Source: Paenibacillus sp. HW567 (GTDB taxonomy: Bacteria; Bacillota; Bacilli; Paenibacillales; Paenibacillaceae). From it: a DNA stretch of 64,000 nt. The translations under genes and the position numbers were made by a program. The DNA lies in assembly GCF_000374185.1 (NCBI RefSeq), contig NZ_KB910518.1:6185623-6249622 (forward strand), read 5' to 3'. Each line of letters opens with the position of its first letter. Within the stretch, counting starts at the first letter, position 1. The notes below the pieces were generated by a model. It ran no database searches, was not told where the DNA came from, and saw only the letters and a program-made list of their open reading frames with translations. This document shows, piece by piece, positions 34,564-43,775 of the stretch.

Positions 34564-36276
34564 ATGAGTAGGCTCAAATTTAGCGGGCTGCTGCTTGCAG
34601 TGGCAATCTTGTTGTCCGCATGCAATATACCGGGTTCAGGCAACCATGCCGATGAGGTACAATTTGATAAGACGGCAGAAGTGCCTGTAGCGGGGGGAGT
34701 TGTTACATATGGCTATTCCTCTCCATTTCAGGGCTTGTTTGAGCCTGTCTTTTATGAAGGCGAAGACGACGCTCAGGTTCTGGAGTTCATTACGGAGGGC
34801 ATGTTTACGGTAAAAGATGATTTGTCTACGGTACCCAATATTGCTACTTGGCAGGAATCCGAGGACCACACCGTCTTTACTTTTAAAATAAAACCGGGTG
34901 TTCTCTGGCATAATGGCGACGAACTGACGGTGGAGGATTGGAAATTTGCGCTTGAGACGATTGCCAGTCCCGATTATACGGGCTCGCGCTATTACAGTGT
35001 GGAAATGATAAAAGGCGTGGAAGCTTATCATAAGGGGGAAGCCAAGGAGATCTCCGGCATTAAGGTCATTGATCCCTATACGCTGAGAATTACGATGAAT
35101 GCCGTCCGTGTGAATACGATTGACAATCTGTGGCCTTACCCGATGAACCAAAAATATTTCAGCGGAGTAGCCGTCAAGGATATGGCTGCCAGTGACCAGG
35201 TGCGGAAGCATCCCATCGGCATCGGCCCATTTATGGTAACCAATATTGTTCCGGGGCAGCTCGTGGAAATGAAGCGGTTTGACGATTACTACCAGGGCAA
35301 GGCGCTGCTGGACGGTGTGCAGTATAAAGTTTTTGATAACAAAGAGATTGTAAGCCTTCTTGAAGAAAACAAGCTTGATATGGCAATAGCGCCACGTGAC
35401 GGGTATGCGGCCCTCGCGAAGCTGGACAAGGTGGAAATGTTACAATCCCCGGAGCTGTCTTACGAGTATATCGGATTCAAATTTGGGTCCTGGGATAAAG
35501 AAGCCCGGAAGATTGTTATGAATAATCCTAAGTTTAAGGACAAACGTTTACGCCAGGCCATGTATTATGCGCTGGATCGCGAAGGCATTATCCATAAATA
35601 TTCTTATGGTCTAGGCAGTCTGATTGAAACGCCGATTCCAAGCTCAAGCTGGGCCAAAATCGCCGATTCAGAAATCAATACGTATCCTTATAACCCGGAG
35701 AAAGCAAAAGCGCTGCTGGACGAGGCGGGATATGTTGACACAGATGGTGACGGCTTCCGCGAGGACCCCAAAGGCGAGAAGCTGGTAATTCATTATGATG
35801 CCATGACCGGAAGCACGACGGCAGAGCCGCGTACCCAGGTTATTCTGCAGAACTGGCGGGAGGTCGGACTGGATGTCCGGCTGAACGGCGGGCAATTGAA
35901 GGAGCTTAACTCCTTCTATGAAGCGGTGGAGAATGACGATCCGTCAGTTGAGCTGTTCAACGGGGTGTGGGGACTGGCCAGTGATCCCGATCCTTCAGGC
36001 TTATGGCGGGCAAATGACCTGTGGAATTATGTACGGTGGAGCTCTAAGCGCAGTGAAGAGCTGATTCATGAAGGCATAAGTGTGAGGTCATATGATAAAG
36101 AGCACCGCAAACAGGTCTATTATGAATGGCAAAAACTGATAAATGATGAAGTGCCGATGATCTTTTTTGCCGAGCGGACGAATATTACTGCGGTCAATAA
36201 ACGGCTGCAGAACGTGCACGTCAATTCCATGAGCAGCATTATTGAGCCGCAAAAATGGTGGATAAAGAATGAGTAG
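34564..36276 (+). CDS. Family 5 (oligopeptide) ABC-transporter binding lipoprotein
   Basis: A 570-aa extracellular solute-binding protein of the OppA/DppA/AppA type. The lipobox is LSAC with C20 as the lipidated residue. Family features include VLEFITEGMFTVKDDLSTVPNIA, WHNGDELTVEDWKFALE, DKRLRQAMYYALDREGI and YNPEKAKALLDEAGY. It should capture peptides for an ATP-driven importer, but no permease or ATPase gene is adjacent, so it is an orphan component or a sensor. AAGGGAAGG precedes the ATG. Confidence 0.9.
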   Translation: MSRLKFSGLLLAVAILLSACNIPGSGNHADEVQFDKTAEVPVAGGVVTYGYSSPFQGLFEPVFYEGEDDAQVLEFITEGMFTVKDDLSTVPNIATWQESEDHTVFTFKIKPGVLWHNGDELTVEDWKFALETIASPDYTGSRYYSVEMIKGVEAYHKGEAKEISGIKVIDPYTLRITMNAVRVNTIDNLWPYPMNQKYFSGVAVKDMAASDQVRKHPIGIGPFMVTNIVPGQLVEMKRFDDYYQGKALLDGVQYKVFDNKEIVSLLEENKLDMAIAPRDGYAALAKLDKVEMLQSPELSYEYIGFKFGSWDKEARKIVMNNPKFKDKRLRQAMYYALDREGIIHKYSYGLGSLIETPIPSSSWAKIADSEINTYPYNPEKAKALLDEAGYVDTDGDGFREDPKGEKLVIHYDAMTGSTTAEPRTQVILQNWREVGLDVRLNGGQLKELNSFYEAVENDDPSVELFNGVWGLASDPDPSGLWRANDLWNYVRWSSKRSEELIHEGISVRSYDKEHRKQVYYEWQKLINDEVPMIFFAERTNITAVNKRLQNVHVNSMSSIIEPQKWWIKNE

Positions 36277-36280
36277 CAGC

Positions 36281-36335
36281 AAAGCCCGGGAGATGCATCC
36301 AAATGGCGTCGGACTCCCCGGCTTTGCTTTTTTTT
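36281..36335 (+). terminator. Terminator of the binding-protein gene
   Basis: AAAGCCCGGGAG (36281-36292) with CTCCCCGGCTTT (36314-36325), one mismatch, then GCTTTTTTTT. Confidence 0.85.
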
Positions 36336-36483
36336 ACGAAATCTGAATCAAAATAAAGTTTTGTTCGTCATATACTTTACAGAATACAAGTACCTTCAGC
36401 ACTAATACTGTCGTTATTTGTTGTTTCTTTTTCTGTGCCAAGTGATTACAATAGAAATATTGTTTGTGTGCCAATGTAGTTTT

Positions 36484-36594
36484 CCAAGTATATACCACCC
36501 TTTAGAATGACCCGAATTCCGGAAAGGAGGGAACCCTAATACTGAATCGGGCATAACCCGCAACAGCCGAGAAAAGCCCACCATGACTGCTTGG
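36484..36594 (+). ncRNA. Candidate structured leader RNA (possible riboswitch) before the LCP gene
   Basis: A closed ~110-nt domain: CCAAG (36484-36488) with CTTGG (36590-36594), and CCCGA (36511-36515) with TCGGG (36546-36550). Between them are riboswitch-like motifs: GGAAAGGAGGGAACC, CTGAATCGGG, AACCCGCAACAGCCGAG. By eye it recalls fragments of c-di-AMP (ydaO-type) and cobalamin leaders but fits neither fully. It ends about 75 nt before the LCP gene. No ORF. The remainder of 36336-36668 shows nothing I can name. Confidence 0.4.
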
Positions 36595-36668
36595 TACGTT
36601 ACAGGCAAGCATTATAAATAGATCGCAAGCAATTATCTATACATTCCACCATAAAGAAGGAATCAAAA

Positions 36669-37715
36669 ATGTTGAACAAATTCAAAAAAATAAAGAAACG
36701 ATATATTATCATTATTTCTGCGCTGGTGGTGATCCTTCTTGGAGGATTTCTGTTCCAAAAACAACTGGCAGTACTGGCCTTTGATCTTTTTCTGTCGGAT
36801 CGGGTGGAGAACAAGCTGGCGGAGGAATCGTATAAGCCTTTGGTTAATGACGGCAACACTACAGTCAAGCCCGAGCCCATTGTTTACAAAAGTGATCCGT
36901 TCTCGCTGATGCTGCTGGGTACAGACCAGCGCAAGAACGAAACGGCCCGTTCGGATACCATGATCTATGCGGTTATTCGTCCGGAGGATTACAAGATCCT
37001 GCTGATTTCCATACCGCGTGACACATATACCGAAATCATTGGACACGACGATAATAAAAAAGATAAAATAACCCATGCTTACGCATTTGGCGGTCAGCAA
37101 ATGGCTAAAGATACGATGGAAGCACTGCTCGGCCACGAAATTCAATATTATGCCACAATTAATTTTCAGGGTCTGAAGGATGCAGTTGATGCGATTGGCG
37201 GTGTTCCGCTGCCTATCAAAAAAGATATTGTGAATAAGGGCAAGGATCATGAGAAATTTACCATCAAAGGCGGAAAATCGAATTACGACGGTGAAGAAGC
37301 GCTCAATTATACACGGTACCGTGAGGACAGTGACTTCAACCGCACGAAACGGCAGCAGGTCTTTATTGATGTAGTGGCGAATAAAATGTTATCCATCAGC
37401 CAAATCGGCAATATTCCTGAGCTGCTGGATATTATGGGCGAAAATTTCAAGACAGACATTCAGCCTTCCATGATTATCAGTCTCGCGAGAAAGTTCATGG
37501 GCGGCAAGGATATGGATATATCCAGCTTCACGGTTATGGGTGAAGGCAAGCGCATCGGCGGGATATATTATGACATCGTTAATGAAGAGGATCTGAGCAA
37601 AGCGAAGGCTATGATCGACAACTGGATGAATGCCAGCACGCCGGCAAGCCAACTGATCGAGCCGGGCAAGGCGCAAAATGCGCTGGAGCCTGCCGCTACA
37701 GCGGCAGCACAATAA
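36669..37715 (+). CDS. LytR-CpsA-Psr (LCP) family protein
   Basis: A 348-aa membrane-anchored phosphotransferase homologue. A cytoplasmic basic stretch and one membrane segment (11-35) precede an extracellular LCP domain: DPFSLMLLGTD, ARSDTMIYAVI, LLISIPRDTYTEI, then INFQGLKDAVDAIGGV and YTRYREDSDFNRTKRQQ. The conserved Arg and Asp residues for pyrophosphate-lipid binding are present. LCP proteins join teichoic acids or other polymers to peptidoglycan. The C-terminal ~20 residues are Ala-rich. AAGAAGG precedes the ATG; a structured leader lies upstream. Confidence 0.93.
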   Translation: MLNKFKKIKKRYIIIISALVVILLGGFLFQKQLAVLAFDLFLSDRVENKLAEESYKPLVNDGNTTVKPEPIVYKSDPFSLMLLGTDQRKNETARSDTMIYAVIRPEDYKILLISIPRDTYTEIIGHDDNKKDKITHAYAFGGQQMAKDTMEALLGHEIQYYATINFQGLKDAVDAIGGVPLPIKKDIVNKGKDHEKFTIKGGKSNYDGEEALNYTRYREDSDFNRTKRQQVFIDVVANKMLSISQIGNIPELLDIMGENFKTDIQPSMIISLARKFMGGKDMDISSFTVMGEGKRIGGIYYDIVNEEDLSKAKAMIDNWMNASTPASQLIEPGKAQNALEPAATAAAQ

Positions 37716-37746
37716 TAGTTACGGTTATAAAATCATAATATACAGG

Positions 37747-37781
37747 AGCAGCAGCCATGTGCAGGGTCAATGGCTGCTGCT
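37747..37781 (+). terminator. LCP gene terminator
   Basis: A perfect 12-bp stem, AGCAGCAGCCAT (37747-37758) with ATGGCTGCTGCT (37770-37781). The following bases are only moderately T-rich. Confidence 0.6.
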
Positions 37782-37899
37782 TACTGTTCTCATGTTATAA
37801 TGGTGTGGAGCCAAGCGGAAACGGCTTCTCTGTCTTATATAAGGCGGTACCCGTTTCAGCGATAAAATTCCTTCGGAACTCTTTGAGGAGGATCAAGAG

Positions 37900-38325
37900 A
37901 TGAATATTGCGTTTTTTTTATTGCCGAAGCAGGAGGTGGCCTGCGTAACACTTGATTCAACGCTGCGCCAGACCCTGGAACGAATGGAGTTTCACCGCTA
38001 TACCGCTGTCCCGATTCTGAACCGTGACGGTGAATATGCCGGTACTGTAACGGAAGGCGATCTGCTCTGGTATATGAAGGATTCGGGTGGTGCGGTTACG
38101 TTCGAAAATGCTTCAAAGTATTTGCTTAAGGATGTGCCGCTGCGGATGAATAATCTTCCGGTCTCCATAGATGCTGACATGGAGGATTTAATCAATCTGG
38201 CGAAGGTGCAGAACTTTGTGCCGGTCGTTGATGATATGAACCGGTTCATCGGCATTGTCCGCCGCAGTCAAATTATTGAATATTGTGAGAAGGTTGTTGC
38301 ACGCCAGTCGCAGGAATCATTATAA
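37900..38325 (+). CDS. CBS-domain-pair protein
   Basis: A 141-aa stand-alone CBS pair: CBS1 about 6-62 (STLRQTLERMEFHRYTAVPILNRDGEYAGTVTEGDLL), CBS2 about 75-132 (VSIDADMEDLINLAKVQNFVPVVDDMNRFIGIVRRSQII). CBS pairs bind adenine nucleotides, in some small Firmicute proteins c-di-AMP; the ligand here cannot be read from sequence. TGAGGAGG precedes the ATG. It is monocistronic by the flanking hairpins. Confidence 0.87.
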   Translation: MNIAFFLLPKQEVACVTLDSTLRQTLERMEFHRYTAVPILNRDGEYAGTVTEGDLLWYMKDSGGAVTFENASKYLLKDVPLRMNNLPVSIDADMEDLINLAKVQNFVPVVDDMNRFIGIVRRSQIIEYCEKVVARQSQESL

Positions 38326-38359
38326 TTCGTCCACTGCGGTAGCAGAAGCAAGGTTGACC

Positions 38360-38400
38360 AAGGCCTGTATTTCCGGCGACATCGGAATGCGGGCCTTTTT
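38360..38400 (+). terminator. CBS gene terminator
   Basis: AAGGCC (38360-38365) with GGCCTT (38392-38397), inner TTCCG/CGGAA, then TTTTT. Confidence 0.8.
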
Positions 38401-38504
38401 GGAAGCGGTACAGTCTATCTGTGGGACGCAAGTCGTCCCGTGTAGCTAGGGTAATTATTTATGCTATAATGGAGAATAATGCTTTTTGCCGGAGGTAGAG
38501 AGAC

Positions 38505-38813
38505 GTGCCCAATCCGAAGGATCTGGATGTAGCCAAACGCGCCAAGGTAATTGAGTGGTTGAAGACCGAAGTCGTTGATCAAGTCTCACGGTTATTCAAA
38601 GCATTGTGGGAGGGCAGCACTACCCGTGTCGGAGACAGTCTGGCCAGCCTGATTATGAGCTCGTATATCCTGGGGCGCAGACTTGGCATCCCTTATCGTG
38701 AGATGGATGACCTGCTGTTGGAGAAGCTTAAGAAGCACAGACAGGAAGGCCATCAGTTGGAAGAATGGTACCAGGATATATCTGCGTTAGAAGAACATAT
38801 GCGTAAGAGGTGA
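38505..38813 (+). CDS. MazG-like family protein
   Basis: A 102-aa helical protein with the MazG-like pattern (VIEWLKTEVVDQVSRLFKALWEG, SLASLIMSSYILGRRLGIPYREMDDLLLEKL). True MazG proteins hydrolyse nucleoside triphosphates via EExxE/ExxD motifs; only part is visible here, so catalysis is uncertain. It starts at GTG after GGAGG and lies 6 nt before the DUF2232 gene, forming an operon with it and gdpP. Confidence 0.75.
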   Translation: MPNPKDLDVAKRAKVIEWLKTEVVDQVSRLFKALWEGSTTRVGDSLASLIMSSYILGRRLGIPYREMDDLLLEKLKKHRQEGHQLEEWYQDISALEEHMRKR

Positions 38814-38819
38814 ATACTG

Positions 38820-39737
38820 TTGAAATTTCGCTGGACATCTGTGGCATGGAGCATTGCTTATCTGCTTTTGCTGCTGTCGTTATCAACCCCGCTACTCATT
38901 ATCACGACCCTTTTTATGATCATTCCGGCTGTAGTGCTGTTCACTACTCTAAGTACCAAGCAGTTTATCTTCCATATCCTGCCCGTACTGCTGATTGTAG
39001 GTCTGATCACACCTGTTTATGTTTTGATAGCGGTCTATTTCTTAATACCTGCCTTAGTTATGGGGCGCTGGTATAAGAAGCGGGCTTCAGCTATGTCCAC
39101 CCTTGTTGCAGGAACGGTTGCAATTCTTGGCGAATTCTTGCTTCTGCTGCTGATTGGGACAGCGGTGTTTGGCTTTGACCTCTCCACTTATGTGAACGAT
39201 GTGCTGCAGATGGTGAATTCGCCGCTGGCAGAGCTGGGTGCGGGCAATCCGCTGTTGACCGAGCTGAGGTTCACAAGGGAGGATGTAAATGCGATCAGCC
39301 ATATGACCGTCCAGATCATTCCGATGGCGCTGATTATGAGCTCACTCATGATTTCTGTTATCACACATTCCATCGTCCGTCCGATTCTGAACAGTATGGA
39401 ATATGCAGTGCCGAAGCTGAAACCGGCCCGCGATTGGAGACTTCCAAGGTCGTTCATTTGGTATTACCTGCTGGGTGTCGTGCTTAGTCTTCTGTTCGGG
39501 GGAGGAAACAGCGGGTTCATGCCAATGATCTCGGATAATCTGCTGCCTCTACTCAGGATTGCTTTTATCATTCAGTCCATTGGTTTCCTCTTCTTTCTGG
39601 TGCATGAGCGCAAATGGAGCAAGGTTGTGGCGCTTCTGCTGGCAGTGCCCGTTATTCTGCTGCCGGGGCTGTGGATTATCGGTATAGTCGACCTGGCGTT
39701 CCCGCTGCGGGAGCTTGTGACGAAATCGAAACGATAG
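38820..39737 (+). CDS. yybS: DUF2232 membrane protein (YybS)
   Basis: A 305-aa polytopic membrane protein with about eight hydrophobic segments. By position immediately upstream of gdpP and by overall character it is the YybS/DUF2232 protein of the yybS-gdpP-rplI cluster; its function is unknown. The start is TTG, eight nt after AAGAGGTG. Confidence 0.85.
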   Translation: MKFRWTSVAWSIAYLLLLLSLSTPLLIITTLFMIIPAVVLFTTLSTKQFIFHILPVLLIVGLITPVYVLIAVYFLIPALVMGRWYKKRASAMSTLVAGTVAILGEFLLLLLIGTAVFGFDLSTYVNDVLQMVNSPLAELGAGNPLLTELRFTREDVNAISHMTVQIIPMALIMSSLMISVITHSIVRPILNSMEYAVPKLKPARDWRLPRSFIWYYLLGVVLSLLFGGGNSGFMPMISDNLLPLLRIAFIIQSIGFLFFLVHERKWSKVVALLLAVPVILLPGLWIIGIVDLAFPLRELVTKSKR

Positions 39738-39748
39738 GGTGAGGGCTC

Positions 39749-41755
39749 ATGCCAAAATTTCTGCAACGACGCTGGCACGGCTATCATACCGTCTGGGCGT
39801 TCATGCTGATGCTGCTCCTGATTATAGCAGTCAGTGTCTATAACTGGGTTATTGGTGTCGCCTGTCTGTTTCTGGCCGGCACTCTGTGCTTCTCGATGCT
39901 GCAGGCAGAGCTGGCGTTCCGCCGTAATCTGGTGGAATATATAAACGGGCTTTCATTCCGGATTAAGCGTGTAGAGGGTGAAGCGGTCAGTATGCTTCCG
40001 CTCGGTATTATCCTGTACAGCGAGGACCGGACGGTGGAATGGAATAACCGCAATGCCGGAGATATTTTTACCCGCAAATCCCTGGTGGGAGAAGAAATAC
40101 AGAACCTGCTTCCTGACCTCATGCCTGTGTTAACGGGAAATGTTCCGGTGAAGCGGGAAGCTGCCAAGGACAGTGCGCTGAAGGATGTCCGGCAGGAAAT
40201 CACAGTGGACGACCGGTATTATCAGGCGGTGGTTATTCCCAGCGAGCGGCTGCTGTATCTATACGATATAACCGAGCTTGTGGTGCTGCGTGAACGTTAT
40301 GAGGAAGAAAAGCTCGCCATCGGCATTGTGATGATGGATAATCTGGATGAAGCTGCCCAGGGCATGGATGATCAGCAGCGCACATCTTTGATCGCCAAGG
40401 TGGCCAGTGAGATTACGGAATGGAGCAAGCAGTTTGAGGTCTATCTGCGGCGCTTATCTTCAGAGCGTTACCTCATGCTGCTCAATCACCGCAGCCTGCA
40501 GGCGCTGGAAGAGAGCCGGTTCGTAATTCTGGATGAGGTCCGGGAAATGACTGCTGACCTCAAGGTGCCGATGACGCTGAGCATCGGACTGGCTTACGGC
40601 ACGGAATCAGCCAGTGAGCTTGGAGCGCTGGCACAGTCCAGTCTGGATATGGCGCTCGGCCGGGGCGGGGATCAGGCGGCCGTGAAGGCAGGCCAGCGCC
40701 TGTCCTTCTATGGCGGCAAGAGCAACGCCGCAGAGAAGCGCACCAGAGTGCGGGCCAGGGTCATCGCCCATGCGCTGCGTGATCTTATGCAAGAGAGCGA
40801 CCGGGTGCTGATTATGGGTCACCGGGCACCGGATATTGACGCCGTAGGGGCGGCAATTGGTCTCTTAAAGGCGGCTCAGATGTACAACGTGGAAGCAAAC
40901 ATTGTAATGGAGACGCCGAATCCCTCCATTACCCGCATGATGGAGCAGATCCGCCGGGATGAAGAGCTGAACCGGTCCTTCATCTCCACGGAGCAGGCGC
41001 TGCAGGTTATGACGGAGCATACGCTGCTGATCGTTGTGGATACACACAAGGCGTCCATGACGATGGAGCCGCGCCTGGTGCAGTATGCCAGCCGGATTGT
41101 GGTGGTTGACCACCACCGCCGGGGCGAGGAATTCATTAATGATGCCGTACTGGTCTATCTGGAGCCATACGCTTCCTCCACCTGCGAGCTGGTCACGGAG
41201 CTGCTGCAGTATATCCATGAGAAGATCAAGCTGAGTCCGCTCGAAGCCACAATGCTGCTCGCCGGAATTACGGTGGACACCAAACACTTTGCACTGCATA
41301 CGGGATCGCGCACCTTTGAGGCGGCTGGATTTCTGCGGCGGATCGGTGCGGATACAATCCTGATTCAGCGCATGCTGAAGGAGGACCTCCAGGAGTATAT
41401 TTCCAAAGCGGAAATCATCAAGCATGCGCGGATGGTGTATGACCACATAGCGCTGGTTGTGACGGCGCCGGGAATGAAGATTCCGCAGTTGCTGATTGCC
41501 CAGACGGCGGATACACTGCTGGGAATGACGAATGTGGTAGCTTCATTCGTCATCAGCGAGCGGCCTGACGGCCTCATTGGCATCAGTGCCCGGTCACTCG
41601 GGCGGATGAACGTGCAGGTGGTCATGGAGAAGCTGGGCGGCGGCGGACATTTATCCAACGCTGCGGTGCAGCTTGAAGGAACAAGTAAGGAAGCAGAAGC
41701 CAGGCTGCTTGCGGTGCTGGCTGAAATCGAAGCGAAAGAGGGGCTGTTCGAATGA
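39749..41755 (+). CDS. gdpP: Cyclic-di-AMP phosphodiesterase GdpP
   Basis: A 668-aa membrane enzyme that cleaves c-di-AMP to pApA. Two N-terminal membrane helices (15-55), a PAS domain (~70-160), a degenerate GGDEF domain (~170-310), and a DHH/DHHA1 catalytic module: GHRAPDIDAVGAAIG, VVDTHKA, VVDHHRRG and the C-terminal GGGGHLSNAAVQL. It controls c-di-AMP, which in Firmicutes governs potassium uptake and wall homeostasis. The stop overlaps rplI by 4 nt. Confidence 0.97.
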   Translation: MPKFLQRRWHGYHTVWAFMLMLLLIIAVSVYNWVIGVACLFLAGTLCFSMLQAELAFRRNLVEYINGLSFRIKRVEGEAVSMLPLGIILYSEDRTVEWNNRNAGDIFTRKSLVGEEIQNLLPDLMPVLTGNVPVKREAAKDSALKDVRQEITVDDRYYQAVVIPSERLLYLYDITELVVLRERYEEEKLAIGIVMMDNLDEAAQGMDDQQRTSLIAKVASEITEWSKQFEVYLRRLSSERYLMLLNHRSLQALEESRFVILDEVREMTADLKVPMTLSIGLAYGTESASELGALAQSSLDMALGRGGDQAAVKAGQRLSFYGGKSNAAEKRTRVRARVIAHALRDLMQESDRVLIMGHRAPDIDAVGAAIGLLKAAQMYNVEANIVMETPNPSITRMMEQIRRDEELNRSFISTEQALQVMTEHTLLIVVDTHKASMTMEPRLVQYASRIVVVDHHRRGEEFINDAVLVYLEPYASSTCELVTELLQYIHEKIKLSPLEATMLLAGITVDTKHFALHTGSRTFEAAGFLRRIGADTILIQRMLKEDLQEYISKAEIIKHARMVYDHIALVVTAPGMKIPQLLIAQTADTLLGMTNVVASFVISERPDGLIGISARSLGRMNVQVVMEKLGGGGHLSNAAVQLEGTSKEAEARLLAVLAEIEAKEGLFE

Positions 41756-42198
41756 AGGTCATTTTTATAAAAGATGTCAAGGGTCAAGGCAAGAAGGGGC
41801 AAGTCAAAGAGGTATCGGAAGGTTACGCAACTAACTTCCTGTTGCCGCGCGGTTTGGTTCGCCCGGCTACTGATGGCAACGTAAAGACGCTGGAGAATCA
41901 GGCGGCTGCTGAGCAGCGCCGCAAGGATCAAGAGAAAGAGGAAGCGGTGGAGCTTGGCAAGAAGCTGGACGAGCTGACCCTGACTCTGAAGGCCAAAGCC
42001 GGAGAGGGCGGCCGCCTGTTCGGCGCCATTACAAGCAAACAGATCGGTGAAACACTCGCAGCGACTCATGGCATTTCGATTGATAAGCGCAAAATTGAGC
42101 TGAGTGATTCGATTCGTCATGTGGGTACCTTCCAGGTAGCGGTTAAGCTGCATACTGAAGTAAAGGCTAACCTCACGGTTCAGGTAACGGAGGAGTAG
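41752..42198 (+). CDS. rplI: 50S ribosomal protein L9
   Basis: A 148-aa L9 with the N-terminal 23S-binding domain (MKVIFIKDVKGQGKKGQVKEV), the long connecting helix, and the C-terminal domain. The ATG overlaps the gdpP stop; the next gene begins 2 nt after its stop. Confidence 0.98.
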   Translation: MKVIFIKDVKGQGKKGQVKEVSEGYATNFLLPRGLVRPATDGNVKTLENQAAAEQRRKDQEKEEAVELGKKLDELTLTLKAKAGEGGRLFGAITSKQIGETLAATHGISIDKRKIELSDSIRHVGTFQVAVKLHTEVKANLTVQVTEE

Positions 42199-42199
42199 C

Positions 42200-43561
42200 A
42201 TGGGTGGAGATCTCTTTTTCGATCGGATTCCCCCGCAGAACCTGGAGGCAGAGCAGGCTGTAATCGGCGCTGTGCTGCTGCAGGATGAAGCGCTTATTAC
42301 CGCGATGGAGCGGGTGAATACCGAAGACTTCTACGATAAACCGCATCAGATGATATTTGAAGCGATGGTGCAGCTCGGAGAAGAGAGCCAGCCGATTGAC
42401 CTGGTTACACTGACGTCCAGACTGCAGGACAAGGGACAGCTTGAGGATATCGGCGGAGTCAGCTATCTGGCAAAGCTGGCGCATGCGGTTCCCACTGCGG
42501 CCAACGTAGACTATTATGCACAAATTATTGAAGAGAAGGCGATGCTGCGGCGGCTGATCCGCACAGCGACGCAGATTGTCAGCGAAGGTTATACAGGCGG
42601 GGAAGATGTAGCCGATATGCTGAGCGATGCTGAACGGCGGATTCTGGAGATATCCAACCGCCGCAGCGGCAGCGGATTCATTGCCATCCGCGATGTGCTC
42701 ATGCAGGTGTTCGACCGTGTGGAGATGCTTCATCAGAATAAAGGCGGCACTTCGGGGATTCCCACCGGCTTCGTTGATCTCGACCATATGACCAACGGCT
42801 TCCAACGCAATGACTTGATCATTGTCGCGGCCCGTCCTTCCGTAGGGAAAACGGCTTTTGCGCTGAACATCGCGCAGAACGTGGCTGTACGCGCCAAAGA
42901 GACCGTAGCCATCTTCAGTCTGGAAATGTCTGCACCCCAACTGGTTCAGCGTATGATTTGTGCCGAAGCCAATCTGGATGCCAACATTATGCGTACCGGT
43001 GATTTCAAAAGTGATGATGATTGGTCGAAGCTGACGATGGGGATTCAGTCTTTGTCAGAGGCGGAGATTTATATTGATGATACTCCGGGGATTACGGTCA
43101 CAGATATTCGTGCCAAATGCCGCAGACTGAAAAAGGAAAAAGGCCTCGGCATGATCGTCATCGACTATTTGCAGCTCATTCAGGGGCGCGGCAAAGGCGG
43201 CGAGAACCGCCAGCAGGAGGTATCGGAGATATCCCGTACCTTGAAGCAGATCGCCCGTGAGCTGGATGTTCCTGTCATCGCCCTCTCGCAGCTTAGCCGG
43301 GGTGTGGAGCAGCGCCAGGATAAACGTCCGATGATGAGTGACCTTCGTGAATCCGGCTCTATCGAGCAGGATGCCGACATTGTTGCTTTCCTGTACCGTG
43401 ACGATTACTACAACCAGGAGACCGAGAAGAAAAATATTATTGAGATTATTATCGCCAAACAGCGTAATGGTCCCGTTGGTACCGTAGAGCTTGTGTTTCT
43501 GAAAAATTTCAACAAGTTCGTCAACTACGAGCGTGCTCACAACGAACCCTTTGCAGGTTAG
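42200..43561 (+). CDS. dnaB: Replicative DNA helicase DnaB (DnaC of Bacillus)
   Basis: Hexameric 5'-3' helicase of the replisome, 453 aa. N-terminal collar domain (PPQNLEAEQAVIGAVLL), linker, RecA-like core with Walker A ARPSVGKTAFAL near 210-220, IVIDYLQLI and LSQLSRGVEQR. No intein. AGGAG precedes the ATG. Bacillus calls this gene dnaC. Translationally close to rplI. Confidence 0.98.
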   Translation: MGGDLFFDRIPPQNLEAEQAVIGAVLLQDEALITAMERVNTEDFYDKPHQMIFEAMVQLGEESQPIDLVTLTSRLQDKGQLEDIGGVSYLAKLAHAVPTAANVDYYAQIIEEKAMLRRLIRTATQIVSEGYTGGEDVADMLSDAERRILEISNRRSGSGFIAIRDVLMQVFDRVEMLHQNKGGTSGIPTGFVDLDHMTNGFQRNDLIIVAARPSVGKTAFALNIAQNVAVRAKETVAIFSLEMSAPQLVQRMICAEANLDANIMRTGDFKSDDDWSKLTMGIQSLSEAEIYIDDTPGITVTDIRAKCRRLKKEKGLGMIVIDYLQLIQGRGKGGENRQQEVSEISRTLKQIARELDVPVIALSQLSRGVEQRQDKRPMMSDLRESGSIEQDADIVAFLYRDDYYNQETEKKNIIEIIIAKQRNGPVGTVELVFLKNFNKFVNYERAHNEPFAG

Positions 43562-43575
43562 GCGGTTTTCGCACG

Positions 43576-43619
43576 ATATCCGAACGATCACACATTTTCT
43601 CGTGAGATCGTTCGTTTTT
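43576..43619. promoter_or_regulatory. PurR operator pair doubling as dnaB terminator
   Basis: ATATCCGAACGAT (43576-43588) matches the PurBox AWWWCCGAACWWT at 12 of 13 bases; ATCGTTCGTTTTT (43607-43619) is a weaker inverted PurBox (11 of 13). Two inverted PurBoxes just upstream of a promoter is the B. subtilis PurR arrangement. The same bases form a stem, CGAACGATC (43581-43589) with GATCGTTCG (43606-43614), then TTTTT, able to end the dnaB transcript. Confidence 0.65.
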
Positions 43620-43621
43620 GT

Positions 43622-43650
43622 TTGACTTTAAAAAGTACCGCTGTTACACT
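43622..43650 (+). promoter_or_regulatory. purA promoter
   Basis: TTGACT (43622-43627), 17 nt, TACACT (43645-43650), directly after the PurBox pair. It gives a leader of about 120 nt. Confidence 0.7.
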
Positions 43651-43775
43651 GATTATTGTGCTTTAGCGGGTTAAACCGCTTTGGCGCCCGCAGGGCTGCG
43701 TACATAAGAAATACGTACTGGGCCCATATTATGAAAAATAATGGTGCTAAGCGAGGCACCTACGGAGGAATGAAC

